From contig NZ_FWFP01000003.1 in NCBI RefSeq assembly GCF_900172215.1, positions 62,001 to 126,000 on the forward strand: 64,000 nt of DNA, written 5' to 3'. The stretch comes from Ruegeria meonggei (GTDB lineage: Bacteria; Pseudomonadota; Alphaproteobacteria; Rhodobacterales; Rhodobacteraceae). The notes under the pieces were generated by a model. It saw only the letters and a list, made by a program, of their open reading frames with translations, had not been told where the DNA came from and ran no database searches. Positions 25,713 through 34,731 of this stretch are shown in pieces (positions within the stretch are counted from its first letter, which is position 1; each line of letters starts with the position of its first letter). The translations under genes and the position numbers were made by a program.

Positions 25713-28607
25713 ATGCTTAGGAAAAAGACCAACGGGGTTGCGAGACGCCCCCAGCGGACAAGTATCCTGTCCCAGGTCGGCGAGAAAACCGTCGATCGCC
25801 GCGCATTCCTGCGTGGATCGGGCCTGACGATCGGCGGATTGGCCGCGATCAGCGCTACGGGTGGAACCGTGACGCAAGCCAGTGCCCAGACAGCGGCCAA
25901 CCAGGCTGTTGAGAACGTCAAATCCGTATGCACCCACTGTTCGGTCGGCTGTACGGTCGTTGCCGAAGTGCAGAACGGCGTCTGGGTCGGGCAGGAGCCC
26001 GGCTGGGACAGCCCGTTCAACCTAGGTGCCCATTGCGCCAAGGGGGCCTCGGTTCGCGAGCACGCCCATGGCGAGCGTCGCCTTAAGTATCCGATGAAAA
26101 AGGAAGGCGGCGAGTGGAAGCGCATCAGCTGGGAAGAGGCGATCAACGAAATCGGCGACGGCATGATGAACATCCGCGAAGAATCCGGACCGGACAGTGT
26201 GTACTGGTTGGGTTCCGCGAAACATAACAACGAACAGGCTTATCTGTTCCGCAAGTTCGCCGCCTACTGGGGCACGAATAACGTGGACCATCAGGCCCGT
26301 ATCTGCCACTCGACCACCGTTGCGGGTGTTGCGAACACATGGGGCTACGGCGCCATGACAAATTCGTACAATGACATCCACAATTCCCGGGCCATCTTCA
26401 TCATCGGCGGCAACCCGGCCGAGGCGCATCCCGTGTCACTGCTGCACGTTCTGCGCGCGAAAGAGCAGAACAACGCCCCGCTGATCGTGTGTGACCCGCG
26501 CTTTACGCGCACCGCAGCCCATGCGGATGAATATGTCCGCTTCCGCCCCGGCACCGACGTTGCTTTGATCTGGGGCATTCTGTGGCACATCTTCGACAAC
26601 GGCTGGGAGGACAAAGAGTTCATCCGCACCCGTGTCTGGGGTATGGACCAGATCCGCGAAGAGGTTGCCAAATGGAACCCGGATGAGGTCGAACGCGTCA
26701 CTGGAACACCCGGATCGCAACTGCGTCGGGTCGCGCGTACCATGGCCAACAACCGTCCTGGCACGGTGATCTGGTGCATGGGTGGCACACAGCACACCAA
26801 CGGCAACAACAACACCCGCGCCTATTGCGTGCTACAGTTGGCGCTTGGCAACATGGGCACCTCGGGGGGTGGCACCAATATCTTCCGTGGCCATGACAAT
26901 GTTCAGGGCGCAACGGACCTTGGTGTTCTGTCCCACACCCTGCCCGGCTACTACGGCCTGTCGAAAGGGGCTTGGGGCCACTGGGCGCGCGTTTGGGGAG
27001 AAGAACCCGAATGGCTGGCCGGTCAGTTCGCCTCGATCAAGGACAAGGAAGGCAAGGACAAACCGCTGCAGAACGAGCGCGGCATCCCGGTGTCCCGTTG
27101 GATCGACGGTGTATTGGAAGATCCGGCGAACATGGACCAGGACAACAACGTCCGCGCCATGGTTCTATGGGGCCACGCGCCAAACTCGCAAACGCGTATG
27201 ACGGAAATGAAAACGGCAATGGAAAAGCTGGACATGCTGGTCGTGATCGACCCGTATCCCACTGTTTCAGCCGTTCTGCATGACCGCACCGATGGCGTTT
27301 ATCTGTTGCCGGCCTGTACTCAGTTCGAAACCCGCGGCTCGGTCACGGCCTCGAACCGGTCGCTGCAGTGGCGTGACAAGGTGGTTGATCCGCTGTTCGA
27401 AAGCCTGCCGGACGAGGTCATCATGGCCAAGTTCGCCAACAAGTTCGGCTGGGCGGATCGGTTCTTCCGCAATATCGAAATGGAAGACGCCGAAACCCCG
27501 AATGTCGAAAGCATCACGCGTGAGTTCAATTCCGGTCTGTGGACTATCGGCTATACAGGTCAATCGCCGGAACGTCTGAAAAGCCATATGGCCAACCAGC
27601 ACACGTTCGACAGAACCACGCTGCAAGCCATTGGTGGACCAAACGACGGCGAATACTACGGCCTGCCCTGGCCCTGCTGGGGAACGGCTGAGATGGGTCA
27701 TACGGGGACACCAAACCTCTATGACATGTCCAAACCGGTGGCCGAAGGCGGCCTGACCTTCCGCGCCCGTTTCGGCGTGGAACGCGATGGCGACAACCTG
27801 CTGGCCGAAGGGGTCTATAGTGTTGGATCAGAGATTCAGGATGGGTATCCTGAGTTTACGATGCAAATGCTGATGGACCTCGGCTGGGACGGCGATCTGA
27901 CGGCTGAAGAACGTGCCGCGATTGACGCCGTTGCGGGGCCCAAGACCAACTGGAAAACCGACCTTTCGGGCGGCATCCAGAGGGTCGCGATAGCGCATGG
28001 CTGTGCGCCCTTCGGGAACGCCAAGGCCCGCACGGTTGTCTGGACCTTCCCGGATCCGGTGCCGCTGCATCGTGAGCCGTTGTATACGCCACGCCGCGAT
28101 CTGGTGGAGGACTATCCGACCTATGAGGACCGCCAGGCCTATCGTCTGCCGACCTTGTACGCCTCGATCCAGAAGAACGACTTTTCAAAGGATTATCCAA
28201 TAATCCTGACGTCTGGTCGTCTGGTCGAATATGAAGGCGGCGGTGATGAGACACGGTCCAACCCGTGGCTGGCCGAGCTGCAGCAGGACATGTTCGTCGA
28301 GATCAATCCGCGCGATGCCAACAACCTTGGTATTCGTGACGGATCACAGGTCTGGGTCGAAGGTCCTGAGGGCGGTAAGGTCAAGGTGATGGCGATGCTG
28401 ACCAACAGGGTTGGTGCCGGCGTGGCCTTTATGCCGTTCCACTTTGGCGGCCATTTCCAGGGTGAAGACCAGCGGCACAAATACCCCGCCGGAGCGGATC
28501 CCTATGTGCTGGGTGAAAGTTCCAACACCGCCCAGACCTATGGCTATGATTCAGTGACCCAGATGCAGGAGACAAAATGTACTCTCTGCAAGATCTCGGC
28601 AGCGTAA
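25713..28607 (+). CDS. fdhA: Formate dehydrogenase catalytic subunit (Fdh3-type, Cys ligand)
   Basis: A 964-residue molybdopterin oxidoreductase of the DMSO-reductase family that oxidises formate to CO2. A TAT signal (VDRRAFLRGSGL, RR at 29-30) directs export. The [4Fe-4S] Cys are 73, 76, 80 and 108. The metal ligand region is ARICHSTTVAG with Cys198-His199, so the active site uses cysteine, with no in-frame UGA. Mo or W cannot be told from sequence; the tungstate transporter genes nearby suggest W. Followed by the FeS and cytochrome b subunits, giving a periplasm-facing membrane enzyme. Confidence 0.95.
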   Translation: MLRKKTNGVARRPQRTSILSQVGEKTVDRRAFLRGSGLTIGGLAAISATGGTVTQASAQTAANQAVENVKSVCTHCSVGCTVVAEVQNGVWVGQEPGWDSPFNLGAHCAKGASVREHAHGERRLKYPMKKEGGEWKRISWEEAINEIGDGMMNIREESGPDSVYWLGSAKHNNEQAYLFRKFAAYWGTNNVDHQARICHSTTVAGVANTWGYGAMTNSYNDIHNSRAIFIIGGNPAEAHPVSLLHVLRAKEQNNAPLIVCDPRFTRTAAHADEYVRFRPGTDVALIWGILWHIFDNGWEDKEFIRTRVWGMDQIREEVAKWNPDEVERVTGTPGSQLRRVARTMANNRPGTVIWCMGGTQHTNGNNNTRAYCVLQLALGNMGTSGGGTNIFRGHDNVQGATDLGVLSHTLPGYYGLSKGAWGHWARVWGEEPEWLAGQFASIKDKEGKDKPLQNERGIPVSRWIDGVLEDPANMDQDNNVRAMVLWGHAPNSQTRMTEMKTAMEKLDMLVVIDPYPTVSAVLHDRTDGVYLLPACTQFETRGSVTASNRSLQWRDKVVDPLFESLPDEVIMAKFANKFGWADRFFRNIEMEDAETPNVESITREFNSGLWTIGYTGQSPERLKSHMANQHTFDRTTLQAIGGPNDGEYYGLPWPCWGTAEMGHTGTPNLYDMSKPVAEGGLTFRARFGVERDGDNLLAEGVYSVGSEIQDGYPEFTMQMLMDLGWDGDLTAEERAAIDAVAGPKTNWKTDLSGGIQRVAIAHGCAPFGNAKARTVVWTFPDPVPLHREPLYTPRRDLVEDYPTYEDRQAYRLPTLYASIQKNDFSKDYPIILTSGRLVEYEGGGDETRSNPWLAELQQDMFVEINPRDANNLGIRDGSQVWVEGPEGGKVKVMAMLTNRVGAGVAFMPFHFGGHFQGEDQRHKYPAGADPYVLGESSNTAQTYGYDSVTQMQETKCTLCKISAA

Positions 28608-28619
28608 GGAGGACGATAA

Positions 28620-29213
28620 ATGGCTAGAGCAAAGTTTCTCTGCGACGCTGAACGCTGCATCGAGTGCAACGCCTGCGTAACCGCGTGTAAGAACGAGCAC
28701 GAGGTGCCTTGGGGCATCAACCGCCGCAGGGTGGTGACGATCAATGACGGCGACCCGGGCGAACGCTCGATATCGGTTGCCTGTATGCATTGCTCGGATG
28801 CGCCCTGTATGGCGGTGTGCCCGGTTGACTGCTTCTATCAGAACGAAGAAGGGGTCGTCCTGCATTCCAAGGACCTGTGCATTGGCTGTGGCTATTGCTT
28901 TTACGCGTGCCCGTTTGGCGCGCCGCAATACCCGCAGGCGGGCAACTTCGGGTCACGTGGTAAGATGGACAAGTGTACCTTCTGCGCCGGCGGCCCCGAG
29001 GAAACCCACTCGACCGCAGAGTTCGCCAAATATGGTCGCAACCGGATCGCCGAGGGCAAGCTGCCCATCTGCGCCGAGATGTGTTCCACCAAGGCCCTGC
29101 TCGCTGGCGACGGCGACGTGGTCTCGGCCATCTACCGTGAACGCGTTGTGGCGCGCGGATTTGGTTCGGGTGCCTGGGGTTGGGGCACGGCCTACGACCA
29201 GAAGGACGGCTGA
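28620..29213 (+). CDS. fdh3B: Formate dehydrogenase iron-sulfur subunit (Fdh3B-type)
   Basis: A 197-residue four-cluster ferredoxin: [49 protein letters not shown], and CTFC with CAEMC. It passes electrons from the catalytic subunit to the haem b subunit. There is no signal of its own, as expected for a partner carried across with the TAT-exported alpha subunit. It starts 12 bases after fdhA. Confidence 0.95.
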   Translation: MARAKFLCDAERCIECNACVTACKNEHEVPWGINRRRVVTINDGDPGERSISVACMHCSDAPCMAVCPVDCFYQNEEGVVLHSKDLCIGCGYCFYACPFGAPQYPQAGNFGSRGKMDKCTFCAGGPEETHSTAEFAKYGRNRIAEGKLPICAEMCSTKALLAGDGDVVSAIYRERVVARGFGSGAWGWGTAYDQKDG

Positions 29214-29230
29214 ACAGGCCTTCAAGATCA

Positions 29231-29259
29231 ACAGTCCCGCATTTCGCGTGCGGGGCTGT
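29231..29259 (+). terminator. Hairpin between fdh3B and the ABM gene
   Basis: An 11-base-pair stem, acagtcccgca (29231-29241) with tgcggggctgt (29249-29259), one G-U pair, loop tttcgcg. No U-run follows, so it is more likely an mRNA-stabilising or attenuating stem inside the operon than a full terminator. Confidence 0.5.
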
Positions 29260-29309
29260 CATGATGCATGTAAAGCACCACCACATAATCTGACCGCAAC
29301 GGAGCGAAC

Positions 29310-29660
29310 ATGACAAACGATGTCCATTGGGTTCTGAAGCTTGACCTGAACCTGGATAATAAACCCGAGTTCGAGGCGCTTATGCATGAAATGGTTGCAG
29401 CCACACAGCAGGAGTCCGGTGCCAAAAACTATGAATGGCACCTAAGCGATGCACGTGTTCAAATCTATGAACGATTTGCCAGTTCCGAAGATGCGATGAT
29501 CCACATGCAGAACTTTGGTGAGAACTTTGCAGATCGTTTCCTGGCGCTGCTGACACCCGTTCAGCTTGATGTCTACGGACCTGCTAAAGACGACCTGCGC
29601 GCCGCCCTGACCCCTGTTGGTGCGGTTTTTCATCCGCAAATCGGCGGTTTTTCCCGCTAA
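29310..29660 (+). CDS. Antibiotic-biosynthesis-monooxygenase (ABM) domain protein inside fdh operon
   Basis: A 116-residue protein with the dimeric alpha/beta-barrel ABM pattern: VLKLDLNLDNKPEFEALMHEMVAATQQESG, then YEWHLSDARVQIYERFASSEDAMIHM. Members range from quinol monooxygenases to haem-degrading enzymes and proteins with no known reaction. Its place between the FeS and cytochrome b subunits of formate dehydrogenase is unusual; it may interact with the quinone or haem side, but no evidence in the sequence shows this. Confidence 0.72.
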   Translation: MTNDVHWVLKLDLNLDNKPEFEALMHEMVAATQQESGAKNYEWHLSDARVQIYERFASSEDAMIHMQNFGENFADRFLALLTPVQLDVYGPAKDDLRAALTPVGAVFHPQIGGFSR

Positions 29661-29687
29661 TCCAAGTTTGCACAGGAGAGTACCCCG

Positions 29688-30887
29688 ATGCGCCTGATCC
29701 AGTATCTGCTGATCTCGATGTTCCTGACCGGGTTTGCATGGGCACAGGACAGTTCTGACGCCCAGGGCACGCCAGACCGGGCAACAACGGGTGGGGCCAC
29801 AACATTGGAAGATATCCTGGCCCGCCAACGCGGAGAAAAGGTCGACAACAGTTATCGTTCAGAGAACACCGGGCAAGGCAATGTCGAGGGCCTGATGGGG
29901 CAATTTGGCACGCGCGGTGTCACCTCGGACAGTGATGTCTATCGTGCGTTAAGGTATGGGTCTGCGGATGTCACAGTGTCGTCCAAAGGACCGGCCGCCA
30001 GCGTTTTGATACAAGACGGCGGCATGTGGTGGCTGAACTTTCGAACCGGGCCACTGCGTGAATATGGAACCTACATCATTGCCGGGATGCTGGCCGTCAT
30101 TGTTCTGTTCTTCCTGCTCCGAGGGAAAATCCGTATCGATGGTGAAAGAACAGGTCGGACCGTGACCCGGTTCAACAGTTTCGAACGCTTCGGCCATTGG
30201 CTTTTTGCGGGATCTTTTCTTGTTCTTGGCCTGACGGGCCTACTGACCCTGTATGGGCGTGACTTTATGATACCGCTCTTTGGAAAAGAAGGCTTTGCCG
30301 TCATCGCCCAGGGGTGCAAATGGTTGCACAACAATCTGGCCTGGTCGTTCATGCTGGGACTGGTCATCGTTACCGTGAACTGGATCGCCCATAACATCCC
30401 CAACCGCACTGACCTGAAATGGCTCGCGGCCGGAGGCGGGTTGTTTACCAAAGGCAGCCACCCACCCGCCAAGAAATTCAATGCAGGGCAAAAGGTTATC
30501 TTCTGGGCCTGTATTCTTCTGGGCGTATCCATCAGCTTGTCTGGCTTGTCACTGCTGTTCCCATTTGAAATGCCCTTGTTTGCCAAAACCTTCTCGATCG
30601 TGAATTCAACCGGCATTCCGCAGATGTTCGGCCTGAACCTGCCGGTGCAAATGTCACCGCAGGAAGAGATGCAATATGCGCAAGTGTGGCACGTCATGGT
30701 CGCCTATGTGTTCATTGCCATCATCATCGCTCATATCTATCTGGGCTCTGTCGGAATGGAAGGTGCGTTCGACGCGATGGGCACTGGCGAGGTTGAAGAA
30801 CAATGGGCGCGCGAGCACCATTCGCTGTGGCTGGCTGAAGTTCAGGACAAAGAGGCCGGAAAGACGACGGCCTCACCTGCCGAATAA
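29688..30887 (+). CDS. fdhC: Formate dehydrogenase cytochrome b subunit (gamma)
   Basis: A 399-residue membrane protein. A Sec signal (MRLIQYLLISMFLTGFAWA) and a periplasmic part of about 100 residues precede four or five helices: TYIIAGMLAVIVLFFLLRG, HWLFAGSFLVLGLTGLLTLY, a third near WSFMLGLVIVTVNWI, VIFWACILLGVSISLSGLSL, and VWHVMVAYVFIAIIIAHIYLG. His residues in FERFGHWLF and in the last two helices fit the haem b ligands of FdnI/FdoI-type subunits. It links the enzyme to the quinone pool or to a periplasmic cytochrome. Confidence 0.92.
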   Translation: MRLIQYLLISMFLTGFAWAQDSSDAQGTPDRATTGGATTLEDILARQRGEKVDNSYRSENTGQGNVEGLMGQFGTRGVTSDSDVYRALRYGSADVTVSSKGPAASVLIQDGGMWWLNFRTGPLREYGTYIIAGMLAVIVLFFLLRGKIRIDGERTGRTVTRFNSFERFGHWLFAGSFLVLGLTGLLTLYGRDFMIPLFGKEGFAVIAQGCKWLHNNLAWSFMLGLVIVTVNWIAHNIPNRTDLKWLAAGGGLFTKGSHPPAKKFNAGQKVIFWACILLGVSISLSGLSLLFPFEMPLFAKTFSIVNSTGIPQMFGLNLPVQMSPQEEMQYAQVWHVMVAYVFIAIIIAHIYLGSVGMEGAFDAMGTGEVEEQWAREHHSLWLAEVQDKEAGKTTASPAE

Positions 30888-32144
30888 ATGCGCGGGCTGG
30901 TCGTTGCACTGGCGCTGATCCCCCTCCCCGCCCTGGCTGAGTTCTTTACGCTCAAGGGCCACGGAGGGCCGATCATGGGGATCGCCACTGCACCTGACGG
31001 TCGGATCGCCACGGCCAGTTTCGACAATTCGGTTGGCCTGTGGTCAGACCAGACTCCTCAATGGCTGGAAGGCCACGAAGCTGCTGTCAACAGTGTCGCA
31101 TTTAATGGCACCGCGATCTATTCCGCAGGTGACGACTTTACCCTGCGCCGCTGGCCCGGTGGGGCCATTGTGGGCAAGCACAAAGGTAAAATCGTTGGGC
31201 TTGCCGCCTCGAAGACACATGTTGCCACAGCCAGTTGGGACGGCACTATCGGCCTGTGGCCGGTGGATGACTCTACGCCTCAAATGCTGGGCCCCATCAG
31301 CAGTGGCGTTAACACGGTTGCGTTTTCCTCGGATGGAACACTGCTTTACTCCGCCGGCATGGACGGCGCTTTGCGGCTGTGGGACGTGTCCACCGGTCAG
31401 GAAATGCAGCGTGTGGTGGAACATGGGTTTGGCATCAACGAGCTGGTGTTGAACACTCAGGACAACTGGATTGCCTATGGCGCAGTGGACGGGGTCACGC
31501 GTGTCCGTGACTTGACCACTGGCGAAGAGCGTGACTTCACTCTTGACCGCCGTCCAATTCTGGCGCTGGCGCTCAGCCCGGATCGGGGCCTTTTGGCGGT
31601 TGGGGATGGCGAAGGGTTCATCATGGTCGTCGACACGGAAGAGTGGCGTATCGTGCAGGATTTCCGCGCAACGCTGCGCGGCCCGGTCTGGGCGTTGGCT
31701 TTTTCCGCAGACGGCCAGAACATCCATGCGGGCGGTATAGACGAGGCCATGTACAGTTGGCCAGTTGCCGCCCTCGGCGATCACGAACAGATGGCTACGG
31801 CCGAGCCTAGTTTCCTGAAAAACCCCGATGAGATGAGCAACGGAGAACGCCAGTTTGCCCGAAAATGCTCAATCTGCCATAGCCTGACACCTGATGGTCA
31901 GCGACGCGCAGGCCCAACCTTGCACGGCGTGTTCGGACGTCAGGCCGGTACACTGCCGGGATATTTCTACTCGGACACGCTGCAAGACTCTGATATCATT
32001 TGGAATGACGAAACGATAAATGCCCTTTTCGACGAGGGGCCCGACCATTACATTCCAGGGTCTAAGATGCCAATGCAGCGGATCACGCAAGCCCAGGACC
32101 GCGACGATCTGGTCGCCTTTCTGCGCCGCTCTACGAGCCCATAG
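30888..32144 (+). CDS. WD40-repeat protein fused to cytochrome c
   Basis: A 418-residue exported protein. After a signal peptide ([17 protein letters not shown]) come about seven WD40-like repeats (about 20-310; for example [38 protein letters not shown]), then a class I cytochrome c with CSICH at 327-331, [13 protein letters not shown] and the axial-Met loop PGSKMPM. The ATG follows the fdhC stop with no gap, so it belongs to the formate dehydrogenase operon. It could be the electron acceptor docked by its propeller to the dehydrogenase (inference). Confidence 0.9.
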   Translation: MRGLVVALALIPLPALAEFFTLKGHGGPIMGIATAPDGRIATASFDNSVGLWSDQTPQWLEGHEAAVNSVAFNGTAIYSAGDDFTLRRWPGGAIVGKHKGKIVGLAASKTHVATASWDGTIGLWPVDDSTPQMLGPISSGVNTVAFSSDGTLLYSAGMDGALRLWDVSTGQEMQRVVEHGFGINELVLNTQDNWIAYGAVDGVTRVRDLTTGEERDFTLDRRPILALALSPDRGLLAVGDGEGFIMVVDTEEWRIVQDFRATLRGPVWALAFSADGQNIHAGGIDEAMYSWPVAALGDHEQMATAEPSFLKNPDEMSNGERQFARKCSICHSLTPDGQRRAGPTLHGVFGRQAGTLPGYFYSDTLQDSDIIWNDETINALFDEGPDHYIPGSKMPMQRITQAQDRDDLVAFLRRSTSP

Positions 32145-32163
32145 ACCTGAGCCGGAGGAACAT

Positions 32164-32289
32164 ATGAAAGCCTTTCTTGCCGCTGCTGCCGCAATGGTCG
32201 TTATTGCGGCCGCCGCACCATTTGCGCTGCAACAGATCGGGTTCAGCGCTGCGGATGCGGGCTCCGGTTCGGCTGTGCGCCTCGACTGA
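32164..32289 (+). CDS. 41-residue exported or membrane-anchored small protein
   Basis: Begins MKAFLAAAAAMVVIAAAAPF and ends SGSAVRLD. A good ribosome site (gccggagga) precedes the ATG. The single Ala-rich helix looks like a signal peptide or membrane anchor with a very short tail. It sits in the fdh operon and its stop abuts the start of the regulator gene. Probably a small accessory subunit; function unknown. Confidence 0.65.
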   Translation: MKAFLAAAAAMVVIAAAAPFALQQIGFSAADAGSGSAVRLD

Positions 32290-33162
32290 ATGACCGAATA
32301 CCTGACAACTAAGGAACTGGCCGACCTGCTGCGCATTGGTGAGCGCAAGGCCTATGATCTGGCCTCATCCGGCGAGGTTCCCTGCGTCCGCGCCATGGGC
32401 AAGCTGCTGTTCCCAAGGGCCGAAGTCATCGCCTGGCTTAACGCCTCGCGGTCCGGCCCGCAGGTCTCGGAACCGCCCTTGCCGCCGATCGTGGCGGGCA
32501 GTCATGATCCGTTGCTGGATTGGGCTCTGCGCGAAAGCGGATCAGGGCTGGCGACCTATTACGACGGCTCGTTTGACGGGCTGAACCGTCTGACGGATCG
32601 CCGCGCGCAGGCTGCAGCACTGCACATCCACGAAGACGGCGGCTTCAACACTCAGACCCTACGCACCACCCTGGGTGAGGCACCGGTGGTTCTGTTTGAA
32701 ATTGCGCTACGCAAACGTGGGCTACTTTTGGCCCCCGGCGTGACTGGGTTAAAAGGGTTTGCCGACCTCAAGGGGCGCAAGGTCATCCTACGCCAGAACA
32801 GCGCCGCCAGTCAGCGGCTGTTCGATGCCCAGCTTGAGGCCCATGGCCTGACACGCGACGATCTGGACACCCTGCCCACCTGCGCCCGCACCGAAGAGGA
32901 ACTGGCCATCGCCTTGCACGACAGCAAGGCGGAAGCCGGATTCGGATTAGGTGCCCTTGCCGGGCTGTATAACCTAGGCTTTGCCCCAACCCATTCCGAG
33001 CGCCTGGATCTGGCCATCTGGCGCCGCGCCTATTTCGACGATCCGATGCTCAAACTGCTCAGCTTTCTGCAATCCGAGCGTTTCACCACCCGCGCGGCCG
33101 AGTTTGGCGGATACGACCTGTCGGGATTAGGGACGATTCATCACAACGGCTCCAGCGGCTGA
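32290..33162 (+). CDS. Excisionase-type HTH fused to periplasmic-binding-protein-like domain (one-component regulator)
   Basis: A 290-residue cytosolic protein. Residues 1-55 form a MerR/excisionase-like HTH_17 (YLTTKELADLLRIGERKAYDLASSGEVPCVRAMGKLLFPRAEVIAWL). From about 65 on there is a PBP-like domain of the kind related to molybdate-binding proteins (VAGSHDPLLDWALRE, GFADLKGRKVILRQNSAASQ, AEAGFGLGALAGLYNLGF). No signal peptide. It closes the fdh operon and converges with tupA without a gap. I infer an intracellular molybdate or tungstate sensor regulating fdh and/or tup genes. Confidence 0.85.
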   Translation: MTEYLTTKELADLLRIGERKAYDLASSGEVPCVRAMGKLLFPRAEVIAWLNASRSGPQVSEPPLPPIVAGSHDPLLDWALRESGSGLATYYDGSFDGLNRLTDRRAQAAALHIHEDGGFNTQTLRTTLGEAPVVLFEIALRKRGLLLAPGVTGLKGFADLKGRKVILRQNSAASQRLFDAQLEAHGLTRDDLDTLPTCARTEEELAIALHDSKAEAGFGLGALAGLYNLGFAPTHSERLDLAIWRRAYFDDPMLKLLSFLQSERFTTRAAEFGGYDLSGLGTIHHNGSSG

Positions 33163-33978
33163 CTATTTGGCATTCGGAAAGAACAGCTGCTGACCGTCCA
33201 GCTTATAGGACTCGATTGCCGTCTGGCCATCTGGTCCTGTCAGCCAGTCGATGAACCGCTGACCCGCCGCTGAACGCACGCCCGGATGTTTCTCGGGGCT
33301 TACCAGGATCACGCCATATTGATTGAACAGGCGTGGATCGCGTTCAACCAGAACTTCTAGATTGCCCCGATTTCCAAAGGACAGCCACGTCGCCCGGTCC
33401 GTCATCACATAGGCGTCCATGCCGCTGGCTACATTTAGCGTGGCTCCCATACCCGATCCGGTCTCGCGATACCACTCACCAGACGCGTTGGTCGGATCGA
33501 TGCCTGTCGCCTGCCAATGCTGCATCTCAGCCTTATGTGTCCCACTATCATCCCCGCGTGATGCGAAAGGAGTTTGGGTATCCCATACCGCAGTCAGGGC
33601 GGCAACGATATCCGTGCTTCCTTTCACTTTGGCGGGGTCCGACTTTGGTCCAACGAGGACAAAGTCGTTATACATCACATCGAACCGTTCAACGCCCCAG
33701 CCATCCGCCACGAACTGATCCTCGGCTTGTTTGGAATGCACCAGCAGGACATCGCCATCGCCGTTCACCGCATTCCGGATTGCCTGCCCTGTTCCGACGG
33801 CAACCACACGCACGTCGATTCCCGTCTCGGCCTCGAACCCCGGCAGAATGTAGTCCAGCAGGCCTGAATTCTGTGTCGATGTCGTGGACTGCACCACAAT
33901 AAAAGATTCTTCTGCCGTTGCTGGGCCTACCAAAAGGCCAAGTGCAACCAGATTTACCCGAACGAAATTCCGGATCAT
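33163..33978 (-). CDS. tupA: Tungstate ABC transporter substrate-binding protein
   Basis: A 271-residue periplasmic protein with signal peptide (MIRNFVRVNLVALGLLVGPATA). The TupA signature is clear: VVQSTTSTQNSGLLDYILPGFEAETGIDVRVVAVGTGQAI, then SRGDDSGTHKAEMQHW. TTTS-type and SRGDDSGTH loops line the oxyanion pocket and favour tungstate over molybdate in known TupA proteins. The start at 33978 has a GGAG-type site; an upstream in-frame Met adds six residues. Last gene of the tupBCA set. Confidence 0.9.
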   Translation of the reverse strand: MIRNFVRVNLVALGLLVGPATAEESFIVVQSTTSTQNSGLLDYILPGFEAETGIDVRVVAVGTGQAIRNAVNGDGDVLLVHSKQAEDQFVADGWGVERFDVMYNDFVLVGPKSDPAKVKGSTDIVAALTAVWDTQTPFASRGDDSGTHKAEMQHWQATGIDPTNASGEWYRETGSGMGATLNVASGMDAYVMTDRATWLSFGNRGNLEVLVERDPRLFNQYGVILVSPEKHPGVRSAAGQRFIDWLTGPDGQTAIESYKLDGQQLFFPNAK

Positions 33979-33996
33979 TCCACTCTCCACAATCAA

Positions 33997-34731
33997 TTAA
34001 GTAACGAGACCGCCCGCCAAATACCGGCGCGAGGCGAGACTTTTCGGGGTGTCCAAAACCTGCTGGGCCACCCCGTGTTCCACCACATGACCGCCCTGCA
34101 TCATCACGACATCCGTCGCCAACCGCCGAGCCTGGCCGATATCGTGTGTGACCATGACAATGCGGACACCACGGGCTGAGGCGCGTTGAACCATCCGCTC
34201 GATCATTTGCGTGGCACTGGGGTCAAGCGCGCTGGTCGGCTCGTCCAGAAACAGGGTCTCGGGGTTCAGCGCCAGAGCGCGCAGAATAGCCAGCCTCTGT
34301 GCTTCACCGCCTGACAAAGAGCGGGCTGATTGCCGGGCCTTTCCCTCTAGACCGCCTTCAGCCAGCAGTTCCTCGATCCGGGACTTGCGCCCCGTGCGCG
34401 TCAGACCCTGCCGTTTCAGAACAAAGTCCAGGTTAGCCGCGACAGAGCGCCGAAGCAGCACGGGCTGTTGAAACACCATCCCCTGACGGGCTTTGTGGTC
34501 AGCATTCAAGAGGGCACCATCCTGCCTGACCTGCCCCCGCTCTGGCACGATCAACCCGTGCAGGCATCGCAGAAGCAGGCTTTTGCCAGCCCCATTGGGC
34601 CCCAGGATCAGGGTCGGCCCGGGCCCGTCCAATGAAAGGTGTGGCACATTCAGCAAGGCCTGGCCCTTGCGGGTAATCTGAAGCTCATCAACGGACAAAC
34701 AGCCTGCCATCTCAGAAATCAGGTCACGCAT
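33997..34731 (-). CDS. tupC: Tungstate ABC transporter ATP-binding protein
   Basis: A 244-residue ABC ATPase: Walker A GPNGAGKSLLLRC, Q-loop MVFQQPVLL, signature LSGGEAQRLAI, Walker B TLFLDEPTSALD, and the H-loop in MVTHDIGQ. The start MRDLISEMAG at 34731 overlaps the tupB stop by 8 bases; earlier in-frame Met codons would extend further into tupB. No C-terminal MOP-type TOBE domain is present, in keeping with Tup rather than Mod transporters. Confidence 0.9.
   Translation of the reverse strand: MRDLISEMAGCLSVDELQITRKGQALLNVPHLSLDGPGPTLILGPNGAGKSLLLRCLHGLIVPERGQVRQDGALLNADHKARQGMVFQQPVLLRRSVAANLDFVLKRQGLTRTGRKSRIEELLAEGGLEGKARQSARSLSGGEAQRLAILRALALNPETLFLDEPTSALDPSATQMIERMVQRASARGVRIVMVTHDIGQARRLATDVVMMQGGHVVEHGVAQQVLDTPKSLASRRYLAGGLVT

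Noticed and set aside
26280..26340. Selenocysteine in the formate dehydrogenase
   Set aside because: The ligand codon is TGC (Cys198) and no in-frame TGA or SECIS-like hairpin is seen.
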